Positions 49,234 through 64,000 of a stretch of 64,000 nt of DNA are shown in pieces (position 1 is the first letter of the stretch; each line of letters starts with the position of its first letter). Under the pieces are notes generated by a model. It was given only the letters and a program-made list of their open reading frames with translations, searched no databases and was not told the origin of the DNA. Origin of the DNA: Actinoallomurus oryzae (GTDB taxonomy: Bacteria > Actinomycetota > Actinomycetes > Streptosporangiales > Streptosporangiaceae); the NCBI RefSeq assembly GCF_039541955.1, contig NZ_BAABHF010000016.1:1-64000 (forward strand). The letters run 5' to 3'. A program made the translations under genes and the position numbers.

Positions 49234-49515
49234 TCAGCTGCCGTTGGCCGCGAGCCGGGCGAGCGTGCCCAGGATGCCGAGCGCCAACGCGACGATGCCG
49301 CCGATCCACGCCACCTTGGCGATCGTGTCCGGCCTCCCCTGGCCGCGGAACTGGCTCTGGGCGACGAGCCCGAGGACGATCGCCGCCGGCGAGCAGCAGA
49401 ACCAGCACACGATGCCGATGATCGACAGGACCTGTGGCGTGCTGGACTCGGGCTGCTGCTGCGGGTAGCCCGCGCCGCCATAACCAGGGGGCGGCGGCTG
49501 AGGCGGGTATCCCAT
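49234..49515 (-). CDS. Small proline-rich membrane protein (DUF4190-like)
   Basis: The 93-residue protein has a proline/glycine/tyrosine-rich cytoplasmic head (MGYPPQPPPPGYGGAGYPQQ) and two membrane helices (VLSIIGIVCWFCCSPAAIVLGLV and VAWIGGIVALALGILGTLAR). Such head-plus-two-helix proteins are usually annotated DUF4190. GGGAGGAAAT precedes the ATG. It precedes a strong terminator. Confidence 0.8.
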   Translation of the reverse strand: MGYPPQPPPPGYGGAGYPQQQPESSTPQVLSIIGIVCWFCCSPAAIVLGLVAQSQFRGQGRPDTIAKVAWIGGIVALALGILGTLARLAANGS

Positions 49516-49526
49516 ATTTCCTCCCG

Positions 49527-49913
49527 TTAGAGAATGCCGAAGCGCTGGAGCTGCCAGATCTCCGCGAAAGCAAGGACCGCGACAATAGCGAATACAGGGA
49601 GCAACTGTCGCCATCGATTCGGTAGCTCACGCCAAAATGTCGCGAGCCGGGAACGCCGGGTGAAGGGAACGAGAACAAACCCGACGCAGACGGCGACCGC
49701 CAGCGGAGAAGCCCCGGCCGCCCCGACGAGGTCGGCGTGCCCGAGATGGACCCCGGCCGTGGTGAACCCGCACATCGGGCACGGGATCCCCGTCACCTGC
49801 CGGAGCAGGCACAACGTCGGCGGGCGTGGGACGCGGAGAGCGGCCAGCGCGACGACGACGGCGACGAGCACCGCCGAGCGCGTTGCCACCGCCAGCGGGC
49901 GCGTAGTCACCAT
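49527..49913 (-). CDS. DUF2752 membrane protein
   Basis: The 128-residue protein has three membrane helices and the family motif CLLRQVTGIPCPMCGFTTAG (cysteines conserved). The ATG at 49913 gives the usual length; a longer frame begins at 50036. It lies 11 bp upstream of the DUF4190-like gene, so both are probably co-transcribed. Function unknown. Confidence 0.82.
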   Translation of the reverse strand: MVTTRPLAVATRSAVLVAVVVALAALRVPRPPTLCLLRQVTGIPCPMCGFTTAGVHLGHADLVGAAGASPLAVAVCVGFVLVPFTRRSRLATFWRELPNRWRQLLPVFAIVAVLAFAEIWQLQRFGIL

Positions 49914-50063
49914 ACGCACAGTGTGCACCACGGGCGTGCGGTTTCTCCGGTGAATCCCACGCGGACCCGCACCGCGGGGCAGCGCGGCGAGGAGACGAAG
50001 ATCACAGCTCGGCGGACCGCCGATGCGCGTCGGCACCGGACACGGGATCCGTCAGCGCGTCCG

Positions 50064-50861
50064 TCAGCATGGCCGCGCCCGCGGCACCACGACCGGCGAG
50101 CCGTCTCCGGGCGCGCGCAGGATGTCGGCCTCCACGGAGTAGAGCTCCTTCACCAGCCCCTCGTCGACGGTGTCGCGGGGCGCGCCGGTCGCGACGATCC
50201 GGCCGTCCTTCATGGCGACGACGGTGTCGGCGTAGCGCGCGGCGGCGGCCAGGTCGTGCTGGACCATGACGACGGTGCGGCCCGCGGCCGCGACCCCGCG
50301 GACCAGTTCGAGGACGTCGACGACGTGGCCGAGGTCGAGTGCGCTGGTGGGCTCGTCGAGCAGGACGACGGGCGTGTGCTGGGCGAGCACCATCGCGAGC
50401 CAGCAGCGCTGCCGCTGCCCGCCGGAGAGCCGGTCGAGGCGTTCGCCGGCCAGCTCGGTGGTGCCGGTGGCCGCCAGCGCGTCGCGCACCGCCGTTTCGT
50501 CCTCGCGCGACCACTGGCGCAGCAGGCCCTGGTGGGGATGGCGGCCGTAGCGGACGAGGCCGGCCACCGTCACGGCCTCGGGGGCGCGCGGCGACTGTGG
50601 CAGCAGGGCGATGCGGTGGGCGGCCTGCCGCCGGCTGAGCCGCCAGACGTCGTCCCCGGCCGCGTGGACGGTGCCGGAGTCGGGTCGGTGCAGGCGGGCG
50701 ACGGTGCGCAGCAGGGTCGACTTCCCGCAGCCGTTGGGGCCGACGATGGCGGCGACCTGCCCGGCGGGGACGGTCAGGTCGACGTCCTTGACGACGGGGC
50801 GGCCGGGGTAGCCGGCGTGGAGCGAGCGCACTCGCAGGCCAGGTGTCATGAGGGAGGTCAT
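50064..50861 (-). CDS. Siderophore ABC transporter ATP-binding protein
   Basis: The 265-residue FepC/FhuC-type ATPase has Walker A (IVGPNGCGKSTLLR), signature LSGGQRQRCWLAMVLAQ, Walker B (VVLLDEPTSALDLGH) and H-loop VQHD. It powers import of the ferric siderophore. The start at 50861 overlaps the stop of the FecCD permease gene (ATGA). Last gene of the three-gene minus-strand uptake operon. Confidence 0.94.
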   Translation of the reverse strand: MTSLMTPGLRVRSLHAGYPGRPVVKDVDLTVPAGQVAAIVGPNGCGKSTLLRTVARLHRPDSGTVHAAGDDVWRLSRRQAAHRIALLPQSPRAPEAVTVAGLVRYGRHPHQGLLRQWSREDETAVRDALAATGTTELAGERLDRLSGGQRQRCWLAMVLAQHTPVVLLDEPTSALDLGHVVDVLELVRGVAAAGRTVVMVQHDLAAAARYADTVVAMKDGRIVATGAPRDTVDEGLVKELYSVEADILRAPGDGSPVVVPRARPC

Positions 50862-51907
50862 GCCTTTTCGGTGGTCCGGTGCGAACGGAAGAGAACCCAG
50901 AGGAGGAACGGCCCGCCGAGGACGCTCGTGACGACGCCCACCGGCAGTTCGACGGGGGCGACGACCCGGGCCAGCGCGTCGGCGGCGGTGATGAGCGCGG
51001 CGCCGGTCAGGGCGGAGCCGGTCACCGGGACGCGCGTGGGCCCGGCGAGCCGTTGGGCGAGGATCGGCGCGGCGAGGGCGACGAAGGCGATCGGCCCGCC
51101 GACGCCGACGGCGAGTCCGGCGAGGGCGACCGCGAGCGCGAGGGCCGCGGCGCGCACCCGTCGCAGGTCGACGCCGAGGGAGGCCGCCATGTCGTCGTCG
51201 AACCGCAGGAGCTGGAGGCGGTGCCCGGCCGCGAGCGAGAGCGGGAGGAGGAACAGCAGGGCGACCAGCAGCGGCCCGCCGACGCTCCAGTCGCGCCCGT
51301 TCAGGCTGCCGACGGCCCACAGGAACACGCCGCCCGCGGTGTTGTCGTTCTGGCGGGACATGACGAGGTCGCCGACGGCGCCGATGAACGTGGAGACGCC
51401 GATGCCGACGACGAGGAGGCGGTAGCCGGCCGCGCCGGCCCCGCCCGCGCACAGCACGACCAGCGCCGCGGCGGCGACGGCGCCGAGCGGGCCGAGCCAC
51501 CAGTCGCCGACCATGCCGGTCGCCGAGCCGGCCGCGGAGGCGACGACGGCGGCGGTGGCGCCCTCGTTGACGCCGACGAGGTCGGGAGTGGCCAGCCGGT
51601 TGCCGGCGAGGGTCTGGGTGAGGCAGCCCGAGACGCCCAGGGCGGCGCCCACCATGAGACCGGCGAAGACGCGCGGCAGCCGGAGGTCCCAGACGATCAT
51701 GATGCTCCCGGGGTCGCCCGTGCGCAGCAGGCCCGAGACGGTCTGCGGCAGGCTCATGCCGGTCGAGCTCGCCGTCACCGCGACGACGGCGAGGACGACG
51801 ACGAGGGGCACGAGGAACGCCGCGGCGAGCGCGCTGCGCCGGGGGAAGAGCCACGAGAGGGTCCCCGTGCGCAGGGGCGTGCTGTCGGGCGGGGTGACGT
51901 CCGTCAT
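50858..51907 (-). CDS. Siderophore ABC transporter permease (FecCD family)
   Basis: The 349-residue permease has about nine membrane helices and the family motifs RLPRVFAGLMVGAALGVSGC and LAGNRLATPDLVGVNEGATA. VGVGGPIAFVALAAPILAQRL near the C-terminus is the ATPase-contact loop. It couples to the upstream permease gene (ATGA). Confidence 0.93.
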   Translation of the reverse strand: MTDVTPPDSTPLRTGTLSWLFPRRSALAAAFLVPLVVVLAVVAVTASSTGMSLPQTVSGLLRTGDPGSIMIVWDLRLPRVFAGLMVGAALGVSGCLTQTLAGNRLATPDLVGVNEGATAAVVASAAGSATGMVGDWWLGPLGAVAAAALVVLCAGGAGAAGYRLLVVGIGVSTFIGAVGDLVMSRQNDNTAGGVFLWAVGSLNGRDWSVGGPLLVALLFLLPLSLAAGHRLQLLRFDDDMAASLGVDLRRVRAAALALAVALAGLAVGVGGPIAFVALAAPILAQRLAGPTRVPVTGSALTGAALITAADALARVVAPVELPVGVVTSVLGGPFLLWVLFRSHRTTEKA

Positions 51908-52986
51908 GCCGAGGCTCCCGCGGTCGACAGCCGCGACGAGCGGGCGATCCAGACGAGCAGCGGGCCGCCGACGAAGGCGAGCAGCACGCTGACCGGGGTC
52001 TCCCAGGGCCGGATGACGATCCGGGCGAGCACGTCGGCCAGGATCATGACGTCGGCCGCGATCAGCGCGGACAGGACGAGCTGTGCGGCCATCCGCGCCC
52101 CGGTCAGCGCCCGCGCGGCGTACGGGGCGAGCAGCCCGAGAAAGGCGATCGGCCCGGCGACGGCGACGGCGCAGCCGGCGAGCAGCGACACGGTCGCGGC
52201 GACGGCCAGCCGGACCCGGCCGGGGTGGTGGCCGAGCGAGCGGGCGCCGTCGTCGCCGAGGCCGAGCGCCGACAGCGGCCGGGCGCAGCACAGCGCGGCG
52301 AGCAGGCCCACCCCGGCCGGCGGCAGGAGCGGCACCAGCTCGGCGGTCCGCACCCCGGCGAGCGAGCCGATCGTCCAGTAGCGGTACGTGTCGAAGGTCG
52401 ACTGCGTGCCGAGCAGGACGTAGGAGGTGAGGCCGTGGAAGGTGGCGCCGAGCGCGGAGCCCGCGAGGACCAGCCGCAGCGGCGACCCGGCCGCGCGGCC
52501 CGACGCGGCGAGCAGGAGGACCACCCCGCTCGCGGCCATCCCGCCGGTCAGGGCCCACACCAGCAGCGCGGCCGACGATGACGCGCCGAAGAAGGTCAGG
52601 CCGAGGACGACGGCGAAGGCGGCGCCGGAGTTGACGCCGAGCAGGCCGGTCTCGGCCAGGGGGTTGCGGGTCGCGGCCTGGAGCAGGCACCCGGCCGTGC
52701 CGAGACACGCGCCGACGAGCACGGCGGCGATGGTGCGCGGCAGGCGTACGCCGACGACGGCCAGCCGCAGCCGGGCGTCGGCGCGGGCGGCGCTGTCGCC
52801 GACGAGGTAGTCCCACGCGTCGTGCGGGGAACTCGATCCGGTGCCGATGAGCAGGGACGACAGCGCCAGGACCAGCAGGAGGACGAGTGCGGCCACGGCC
52901 CAGAGGGCGGGGCGCGGTGACGACGGGCGGGGTCCGTGATGACCGGATCCGGTTCTTTTCGCCCGCACCCCTTGCGCGATCGACAT
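51904..52986 (-). CDS. Siderophore ABC transporter permease (FecCD family)
   Basis: The 360-residue permease has the FecCD motifs VRLPRTIAAVLVGACLGTAGC, TRNPLAETGLLGVNSGAAFA and AGPIAFLGLLAPYAARAL. It is the first gene of the uptake operon and its start is overlapped by the iron box. Together with 50858-51907 it forms the heteromeric permease. Confidence 0.93.
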   Translation of the reverse strand: MSIAQGVRAKRTGSGHHGPRPSSPRPALWAVAALVLLLVLALSSLLIGTGSSSPHDAWDYLVGDSAARADARLRLAVVGVRLPRTIAAVLVGACLGTAGCLLQAATRNPLAETGLLGVNSGAAFAVVLGLTFFGASSSAALLVWALTGGMAASGVVLLLAASGRAAGSPLRLVLAGSALGATFHGLTSYVLLGTQSTFDTYRYWTIGSLAGVRTAELVPLLPPAGVGLLAALCCARPLSALGLGDDGARSLGHHPGRVRLAVAATVSLLAGCAVAVAGPIAFLGLLAPYAARALTGARMAAQLVLSALIAADVMILADVLARIVIRPWETPVSVLLAFVGGPLLVWIARSSRLSTAGASA

Positions 52987-53004
52987 GAGGTTAGCCTAAC
53001 CTAA
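52986..53004. promoter_or_regulatory. DtxR/IdeR/DmdR-type iron box
   Basis: TGAGGTTAGCCTAACCTAA is a 19-bp palindrome; read on the minus strand it differs from the DtxR-family consensus at a single position. It lies between the divergent uptake operon and the binding-protein/biosynthesis operon and should repress both when iron is plentiful. Confidence 0.9.
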
Positions 53005-53126
53005 GTTCGCCCGCTCGAACCTGGCGATTCGCACGGCAGGCCTCTGCCCGGAACGCCCCTTTCGCCATGCCCGCCTCCGGCTTCCCAGCGCCGTTCCTCC
53101 CACTCTCGTAACAAGGAGATTCGACC

Positions 53127-54101
53127 GTGCTCTTCTCTTCCCGTGGCCGCCGTTCCCGCGGTCGCGCCCGCCCCGCCGTCGCGGCCGCGTTCCTCACCGC
53201 CTGCGCGCTGACCGCGACCGCCTGCGGATCCGCGGACGCCGGTGACGCGAAGGGCGCCACCACCGCGGTGACCGACGCGACCGGCGCGACGGTGAAGGTC
53301 CCCGCCGCACCGGAACGGGTCGTGGTGCTCAGCGAACTCGACCTGGACTCCGCACTCGCCCTGGGCGTCAAGCCGGTCGGCCTCACGGCGGGCCGCGGGC
53401 AGCAGGGCGCGCCGGAGTACCTGGCGGCCCAGGCGAAGGGCATCCCGCTCGTGGGCGCGGTGACCGGCCCGGACCTGGAGAAGGTCGTACGGGCCCGGCC
53501 CGACGTCATCCTGGCCGGGCAGCTCGCCGACAAGCAGGTGCTCGGGCGGCTGCGGAAGGTCGCGCCGACCGTCCTGACGACCGACGCCACCAAGGACTGG
53601 AAGAAGTCGCTCCGGCTCACCGGCAAGGTGCTCGGCCGCACCGCCCAGGCGGACAAGGTCATCGCCGGCTACGACGAGAAGGTCGCGGCGCTGAAGAAGG
53701 ACCTCGGCCCGGAGGCCGGCGCCGGCGTGTCGGTGGCCCGTTACTCCGCCAAGGGCACGGCCGTCATGCAGCAGGGCGTGTTCATCAGCGACGTCCTGAA
53801 GGACCTGGGCTTCAAGCGTCCGGGCATCCAGAACCAGAAGGGCGCCGGCCACTCGACCCCGATCAGCGACGAGAACCTCGAGCAGATCGACGGCGACTGG
53901 CTGTTCATCGGAACCCTCTCCTCCACCGGCCCGGACGCCGGGCTGCTCGGCAAGCTGGCCGGCAAGCCCGCCTACCGGCAGTTGAACGCCGTACGCGACA
54001 GGCACGCCACGGTGATCGACGGCTCCAAGTGGACGAGCCTGGGCGGGCCGGAGGCGGCCGTCTCGGTCCTGGACGACATCCGGAAGGCCATGGTCCGGTG
54101 A
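53127..54101 (+). CDS. Siderophore ABC transporter substrate-binding lipoprotein
   Basis: The 324-residue FepB-like protein has a signal sequence with candidate lipobox cysteines at 26 (LTAC) and 33. The periplasmic-binding fold follows (VTDATGATVKVPAAPERVVV, LSELDLDSALALGVKPVGLT). It captures the ferric catecholate for the FecCD system. The GTG at 53127 has AAGGAG upstream. The dhbA start overlaps its stop (GTGA), so uptake and synthesis are one operon here. Confidence 0.92.
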   Translation: MLFSSRGRRSRGRARPAVAAAFLTACALTATACGSADAGDAKGATTAVTDATGATVKVPAAPERVVVLSELDLDSALALGVKPVGLTAGRGQQGAPEYLAAQAKGIPLVGAVTGPDLEKVVRARPDVILAGQLADKQVLGRLRKVAPTVLTTDATKDWKKSLRLTGKVLGRTAQADKVIAGYDEKVAALKKDLGPEAGAGVSVARYSAKGTAVMQQGVFISDVLKDLGFKRPGIQNQKGAGHSTPISDENLEQIDGDWLFIGTLSSTGPDAGLLGKLAGKPAYRQLNAVRDRHATVIDGSKWTSLGGPEAAVSVLDDIRKAMVR

Positions 54102-54895
54102 GCGCCGGTACGGAACTCACCGGACGGTTCGCCCTGGTCACCGGGGCGGGCCGGGGCATCGGCGCCGCGGTGGTCGCGCGGCTGGCCGGCGACGGCGCCC
54201 GCGTCCTCGCCACCGACGTGGACCCCGAAGGCGCCGAGACGCTCGCCGGGCAGTACCCCGCGCAGGTCACCGTCCGGGAGCTCGACGTCACGGACGCGGG
54301 TGCCGTCGAGTCGCTCGTGGAGGAGGCCGAGCGCACGCTCGGCCCGCTGGACATCGCGGTCAACGTCGCGGGCGTCCTGCGGTGCTCGGACGTCACCGAC
54401 CTGTCGGACGAGGACTGGGCGCACACGTTCGCCGTCAACACCGGCGGCGTCTTCCACGTCTCGCGAGCCGCGGCGCGCCGCATGGCCGCACGCGGTCGCG
54501 GCAGCATCGTCACCGTCGCCTCGAACGCGGCCGGCGTCCCGCGGGCGGGCATGTCCGCCTACGCCGCCTCCAAGGCCGCCGCGGTGATGTTCACCAAGTG
54601 CCTGGGCCTGGAGGTGGCCGCCCGCGGCGTGCGCTGCAACACCGTCTCGCCCGGCTCGACCCTCACCGGCATGCAGCGCGCGATGTGGGCGGCCTCCGGC
54701 GCCGAGGACGAGGCCGCCGCCGCGCGACGCGTCATCGAGGGCGACCTGGCGGCCCACCGCACGGGCATCCCGCTCGGGCGGATCGCCGAACCCGAAGACG
54801 TCGCCGACGCCGTCCTGTTCCTCGTCTCCGACCGTGCCCGTCACATCACCATGCACGACCTGTACGTCGACGGCGGGGCCACCCTCCGGGCCTGA
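54098..54895 (+). CDS. dhbA: 2,3-Dihydro-2,3-dihydroxybenzoate dehydrogenase
   Basis: The 265-residue SDR has TGAGRGIG for cofactor binding, VNVAG in the NAG-like site, and the catalytic YAASK with a Ser in VASNAAG. In context it makes 2,3-dihydroxybenzoate (DHB) from the dihydro form. The GTG at 54098 is coupled to the binding-protein gene. Homology to EntA/DhbA is clear from both sequence and neighbours. Confidence 0.92.
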   Translation: MSAGTELTGRFALVTGAGRGIGAAVVARLAGDGARVLATDVDPEGAETLAGQYPAQVTVRELDVTDAGAVESLVEEAERTLGPLDIAVNVAGVLRCSDVTDLSDEDWAHTFAVNTGGVFHVSRAAARRMAARGRGSIVTVASNAAGVPRAGMSAYAASKAAAVMFTKCLGLEVAARGVRCNTVSPGSTLTGMQRAMWAASGAEDEAAAARRVIEGDLAAHRTGIPLGRIAEPEDVADAVLFLVSDRARHITMHDLYVDGGATLRA

Positions 54896-54945
54896 GCCGT
54901 CCGAGCGACCGCCCCGACACGTGCCCTCCCCCAACTGGAGACACC

Positions 54946-56144
54946 ATGTCCACTTCCCTGCACCACGCCGGTCCGCCTCCCGGCCTCACCCTGGTGTCGC
55001 CCGGCGAGGCGACCGCCCTGCTCGACGCCTACCGTCCCGGTACCGACCGGTTCCTCGCCTCGCCCCGCGCCACGCTGCTGGGCCGCGGCACCGCCGCCGA
55101 GGTGCCCCATGACGCCCGGCCGCTCACGCGGCGCGTCCAGGACGTCCTCGACGCGCGGCGACGCGCGGGCGACCCGGCACCGGTCGTCGCCGGCTCGCTG
55201 CCGTTCGCCCCGGACGCCCCGCCCGCGCTGGCCGTGCCGGAGTCCGTACGGTGGGCGCCGCCGCTGCACCAGGACCCGCTGATCGCGCTGCCGGTGCCCG
55301 AGGAGGCGCCCGTCGGCTGGCGGGTGCGGGAGGTCCCCGCGCCCGAACGCTACGGCGAGGCGGTCGCCGCCGCGGTCGAACGGATGCGCGCCGGGGAGTT
55401 CGCCAAGGTCGTCCTCGCCCGCACGCTCGAACTGACGGCGCCGCGCGAGCCCGACCTGCCGGCCATGCTGCGCCGCCTGGCACGCCGCGACCCGGCCGGC
55501 TACACCTTCGCCGTGCCGACCGCCCCGGGCCGCCTCCTCATCGGCGCCAGCCCCGAACTCCTCGTCGCCCGCCGGAACGGGCGGCTCACCGCCAACCCGC
55601 TCGCCGGTTCCGCGCCGCGCAGCGCGGACCTGGCCGAGGACGTCCGGCGCGCGGCCGCGCTCCTGGAGTCGCCGAAGGACCTGCACGAGCACGCCGTCGT
55701 CGTGGACGCCGTACGCGAGGCGCTCGCGCCGTTCTGCTCGCGCCTGGAGGTGCCCACGCGGCCGACGCTGGCCCGCACCGCGGACATGTGGCACCTGTCG
55801 ACCACCGTCACCGGCGCGCTCGCCGACCCGGGCGTCACCGCCCTGGACCTGGCCTCGGCCCTGCACCCCACCCCGGCGGTGTGCGGCATGCCGACCGAGC
55901 TCGCGCACAGCGTCATCGCCGAGTCAGAGCCCTTCGACCGCGGCCCGTACACCGGCATGGTCGGCTGGCAGGACGCCGACGGCGACGGCGAGTGGGTCGT
56001 GACGATCCGCTGCGCCGAGGCCGAGGGACGCTCGCTGCGGCTGTTCGCGGGCGCCGGGGTGGTGGCCGCCTCCACGCCGGAGACCGAGACCGCCGAGACG
56101 AGCGCCAAGTTCCGTACGTTCCTCAACGCCGTCGGGGCCGCCCT

Positions 56145-56148
<4 letters not shown>
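54946..56148 (+). CDS. dhbC: Isochorismate synthase
   Basis: The 400-residue protein belongs to the EntC/DhbC/MenF family (chorismate-utilising enzymes). Signature segments include FAKVVLARTLEL, LIGASPELLVARRNGRLTAN, LAGSAPRS and GMPTELAHSVIAESEPFDRGPYTG. It isomerises chorismate to isochorismate for DHB synthesis. The next gene starts in its stop codon (GTGA). Confidence 0.94.
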
Positions 56149-57860
<1,712 letters not shown>

Positions 57861-57871
57861 AAGGCCCCACC

Positions 57872-58734
57872 ATGGCACTTCCGGCCATCGCCTCCTACCC
57901 GCTCCCGGCCGAGGACGAGCTGCCCGCCAACCGCGCCGCCTGGACGGTCGACCCCGCGCGCGCCGTCCTGCTCGTCCACGACCTGCAGAACCACTTCCTC
58001 GGCGCGTTCCCGTCCGGCGAGCAGCCCGTCTCCGGCATGCTCGCCAACACGGCCGGCCTGCTGCGGCGGTGCCGCCGGCTCGGCGTGCCGGTCGTCTACT
58101 CGGCCCAGCGCGGCGGACAGACGCCCGAGGAGCGCGGGCTCCAGCTCGACTTCTGGGGCCGGGGCGTCGCGGACGACCCGCAGGCCCTCGCCATGCCCGA
58201 ACCGGTCGCTCCCGAAGACGGGGACACCGTCATCACCAAGTGGAAGTACAGCGCCTTCGTGCGCACCGACCTGGAGGCGCTGCTGCGCGAGTCGGGCCGC
58301 GACCAGCTGATGGTCGTCGGCGTGTACGCGCACATCGGGGTGCTGATGAGCGCCTGCGACGCGTGGATGCGCGACATCCAGGCGTTCGTCGTCGCCGACG
58401 CGGTCGCCGACTTCTCCCGCGAGGAGCACGACATGGCCCTGCGCTGGGCGGCCGGCCGCTGCGCCGTGGTGACCACCACGGACGCGCTCCTGCACGGGCC
58501 GCTCGGCGGCACGTCCCTCACCGTGGAGCGGATCCGCGCCGACGTCGCCGACTCCCTCGGGGAGGACCCCGCGAACATCCCGATCGAGGAGAACCTCGTG
58601 GACCACGGCATCGACTCGGTGCGCATCATGACGCTGCTGGAACGCTGGCGGCGCGAGCACGGCGTCGAGGCGTCCTTCGCCGACCTCGCCGAGCAACCGG
58701 CCATCGAGGCCTGGGCCCCGCTCCTGGGGATCTC

Positions 58735-58738
<4 letters not shown>
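57872..58738 (+). CDS. dhbB: Isochorismatase with aryl carrier domain
   Basis: The 288-residue bifunctional EntB-type protein has an isochorismatase domain (residues about 1-205, with LLVHDLQNHFLG and VVGVYAHIGVLMSACDAWM) and a C-terminal aryl carrier domain with phosphopantetheine Ser in LVDHGIDSVRIM. MALPAIASYPLP is the typical start, so I chose the ATG at 57872; an in-frame ATG at 57857 overlaps the dhbE stop. It converts isochorismate to dihydro-DHB and carries DHB for the synthetase. Confidence 0.94.
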
Positions 58739-62622
<3,884 letters not shown>

Positions 62623-62640
62623 GCGACCGGGCGCGGCCGG

Positions 62641-63897
62641 TCACGCGCCCGACAACAGGCCCGCCAGGCCGTCGGCCAGTTCCGTACGCCAGCACAGGTA
62701 GTCGTGGCCGCCGTTGAACTCGCGGTAGACCGCGTCGTCGTACCCGGCGGCGGCGAGGGTGTCGCGCAGGCGGCGGGCGGCCGGGAGCAGCACCCATTCC
62801 TGCTCGCCGAAGGAGAGCCAGAAGCGCACCGGAAGGCGGGGCCCGTGGGCGATGCGGCCGGTGAGCCACTCCGGCTCCGGGCCGTCGGGCCACCAGAACG
62901 ACCCCGACTGGGCCAGGACGTTGCCGAAGCGGTGCGGCGCCGTCAGCGCGGCGAAGGCCGCGCTGAGCCCGCCGAGACTCTGCCCGGCCACCACCGTACG
63001 GGCGGGGTCGCCGGTGAGCGGCAGCCGCGCGGACGCCCAGGGAAGCAGCTCGTCGGTGAGGAAGGCGACGAACTCCGGCCGGCACGTCAGCTCCGCCCAC
63101 CGGGTGTCGCCGTCCACGGAGTCGGGCAGGACGGCGGCCAGCGGCGGGATCCGCCCGTCCGCGACGAGGTTGTCGAGAAGGTGCGCGACGCCGAGCCGCG
63201 GTTGCCAGTGCTCGCCGTCGAGGAGCACGAGGACGGGCAGCTCGGCCGAGGCCTCGACGCCCGGCGGGGTGTACAGCCAGACGCGCCGGTGGCCGCCGAG
63301 GTGCGCGGTCGCCACCTTGTGCTCGGCCACGGCACCGCGTGCGACATCCGCCCGGGGCTCCCAGTGCACGGCGCGTGGCGCGGCCGGCAGTTCGGCGTAG
63401 GAGACGGGGTCGCCGCTCCAGCGGCGCGGCAGCGTACGGGTGTTGAACGGGTCGGCCCGGCGGCGGGTGCGCAGCCATCGCCAGTAGTCGGCGCCGCCCG
63501 GCTCCGGACCGCCGCCCTCGTCGACGAAGAAGTCGTACGTCCCGCGCCAGTCGTCGCGCAGCCGGACCGTCCAGTGCCAGACGTCGGTCCCGGGCACGCG
63601 CTCCATCAGGTTGCGCTCGGGGTCGCGCGGGTCGCCGAGCTTGTTGGGCAGCACCTGGACGGCGCGCGTGGCGGGCGTGCCCCGCCACAGGAACGTCACG
63701 GCCACCTGGTCCGGACCGCCCCGCGGATCGGGCGCGATCAGAGGCGTGCCGCGCCGGCGGACGTCCGCCCAGAAGTCCGCGATGTTCTCCGGGCCGGGCA
63801 GGGCGAGAACGGGATCGTCGAGCCGGGGCACCGCGTCGGGCCGCGCCAGCCGGGGCGGATGGCTGGGGGCGCCAACGATGGGCACGGAGGCGAACAT
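62641..63897 (-). CDS. Enterochelin esterase (Fes-like)
   Basis: The 418-residue protein has an N-terminal domain of about 190 residues and a C-terminal alpha/beta-hydrolase domain (VLVLLDGEHW, AGQSLGG with the catalytic Ser, and NGGHDYLCW with His), matching Fes/IroD. It would hydrolyse the ferric trilactone to release iron. The gene is convergent with the NRPS gene. Its presence backs the serine trilactone prediction. Confidence 0.9.
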   Translation of the reverse strand: MFASVPIVGAPSHPPRLARPDAVPRLDDPVLALPGPENIADFWADVRRRGTPLIAPDPRGGPDQVAVTFLWRGTPATRAVQVLPNKLGDPRDPERNLMERVPGTDVWHWTVRLRDDWRGTYDFFVDEGGGPEPGGADYWRWLRTRRRADPFNTRTLPRRWSGDPVSYAELPAAPRAVHWEPRADVARGAVAEHKVATAHLGGHRRVWLYTPPGVEASAELPVLVLLDGEHWQPRLGVAHLLDNLVADGRIPPLAAVLPDSVDGDTRWAELTCRPEFVAFLTDELLPWASARLPLTGDPARTVVAGQSLGGLSAAFAALTAPHRFGNVLAQSGSFWWPDGPEPEWLTGRIAHGPRLPVRFWLSFGEQEWVLLPAARRLRDTLAAAGYDDAVYREFNGGHDYLCWRTELADGLAGLLSGA

Positions 63898-64000
63898 ACG
63901 GCTGGCTCCCGGAGGACGGTGCGAACGGCTCAGGGGCCGTCTCCCCCGGCCACCTCACGACCGAGCGTACCGCCCGGACGCCGTCGCCGACGGCCCGGGG

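Overview
The window is 64 kb of very GC-rich DNA (roughly 70% or more) with short intergenic gaps, many GTG starts and operons joined by ATGA, GTGA or TGATG overlaps. Hopanoid genes, an encapsulin, FHA-free Ser/Thr kinases, YbaB/LysM/WXG-like genes and a DtxR/IdeR-type iron box point to a filamentous actinomycete. Thermomonosporaceae or Streptosporangiaceae is my best guess, but this cannot be proved from the sequence alone. I saw no rRNA, tRNA, CRISPR array, insertion sequence or phage genes.

Layout. 0.2-1.6 kb: an oxidoreductase and a MerR regulator. 1.7-3.5 kb: a DyP peroxidase and the encapsulin shell that should package it. 3.7-5.5 kb: a three-gene LysM / WXG-like / YbaB-like cassette. 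5.6-13.3 kb: a seven-gene hopanoid operon on the minus strand (hpnC, hpnD, hpnE, prenyl synthase, shc, hpnG, hpnH), containing two tandem micro-ORFs between hpnD and hpnE. 13.4-20.8 kb: envelope and lipid genes (polysaccharide deacetylase, glycosyltransferase, two DMT transporters, SDR, desaturase, PAP2 phosphatase). 20.1-27.6 kb: a two-component system, TetR/MFS pair, LysR regulator, a DUF gene behind a large inverted repeat, and an FAD/NAD(P) oxidoreductase.

27.7-35.6 kb: a seven-gene catabolic operon (alpha/beta hydrolase, aldehyde dehydrogenase, MFS transporter, 3-hydroxyisobutyrate-dehydrogenase-like enzyme, tricarballylate-dehydrogenase-like flavoprotein, metallo-beta-lactamase-fold hydrolase, GntR regulator). 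It has a near-consensus promoter overlapped by a palindrome resembling one just before the GntR gene. The substrate is unknown. 35.7-50 kb: a Ser/Thr kinase fused to seven WD40 repeats, a two-component system divergent from an ABC exporter with two tandem palindromes between them, a lipid kinase, a small secreted protein, a second Ser/Thr kinase, a DUF72 protein and a D-amino-acid-oxidase-like protein.

50-64 kb: a catecholate siderophore locus. FecCD permeases and an ATPase diverge from a substrate-binding lipoprotein, followed by dhbA, dhbC, dhbE, dhbB and a single-module C-A-PCP-TE synthetase. The A-domain residues I read out match the serine code of EntF. A Fes-like esterase follows in convergent orientation. 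Together these predict an enterobactin-type siderophore and its hydrolysis, controlled by the iron box at 52986.

The most unusual signal is a short sequence element of about 60-75 bp that starts at the overlapping start codon of a coupled gene junction and ends in a GAAGGAGG Shine-Dalgarno. It occurs twice in tandem between hpnD and hpnE as micro-ORFs. It also occurs once each as the N-terminus of the tricarballylate-dehydrogenase-like protein and of DhbE.
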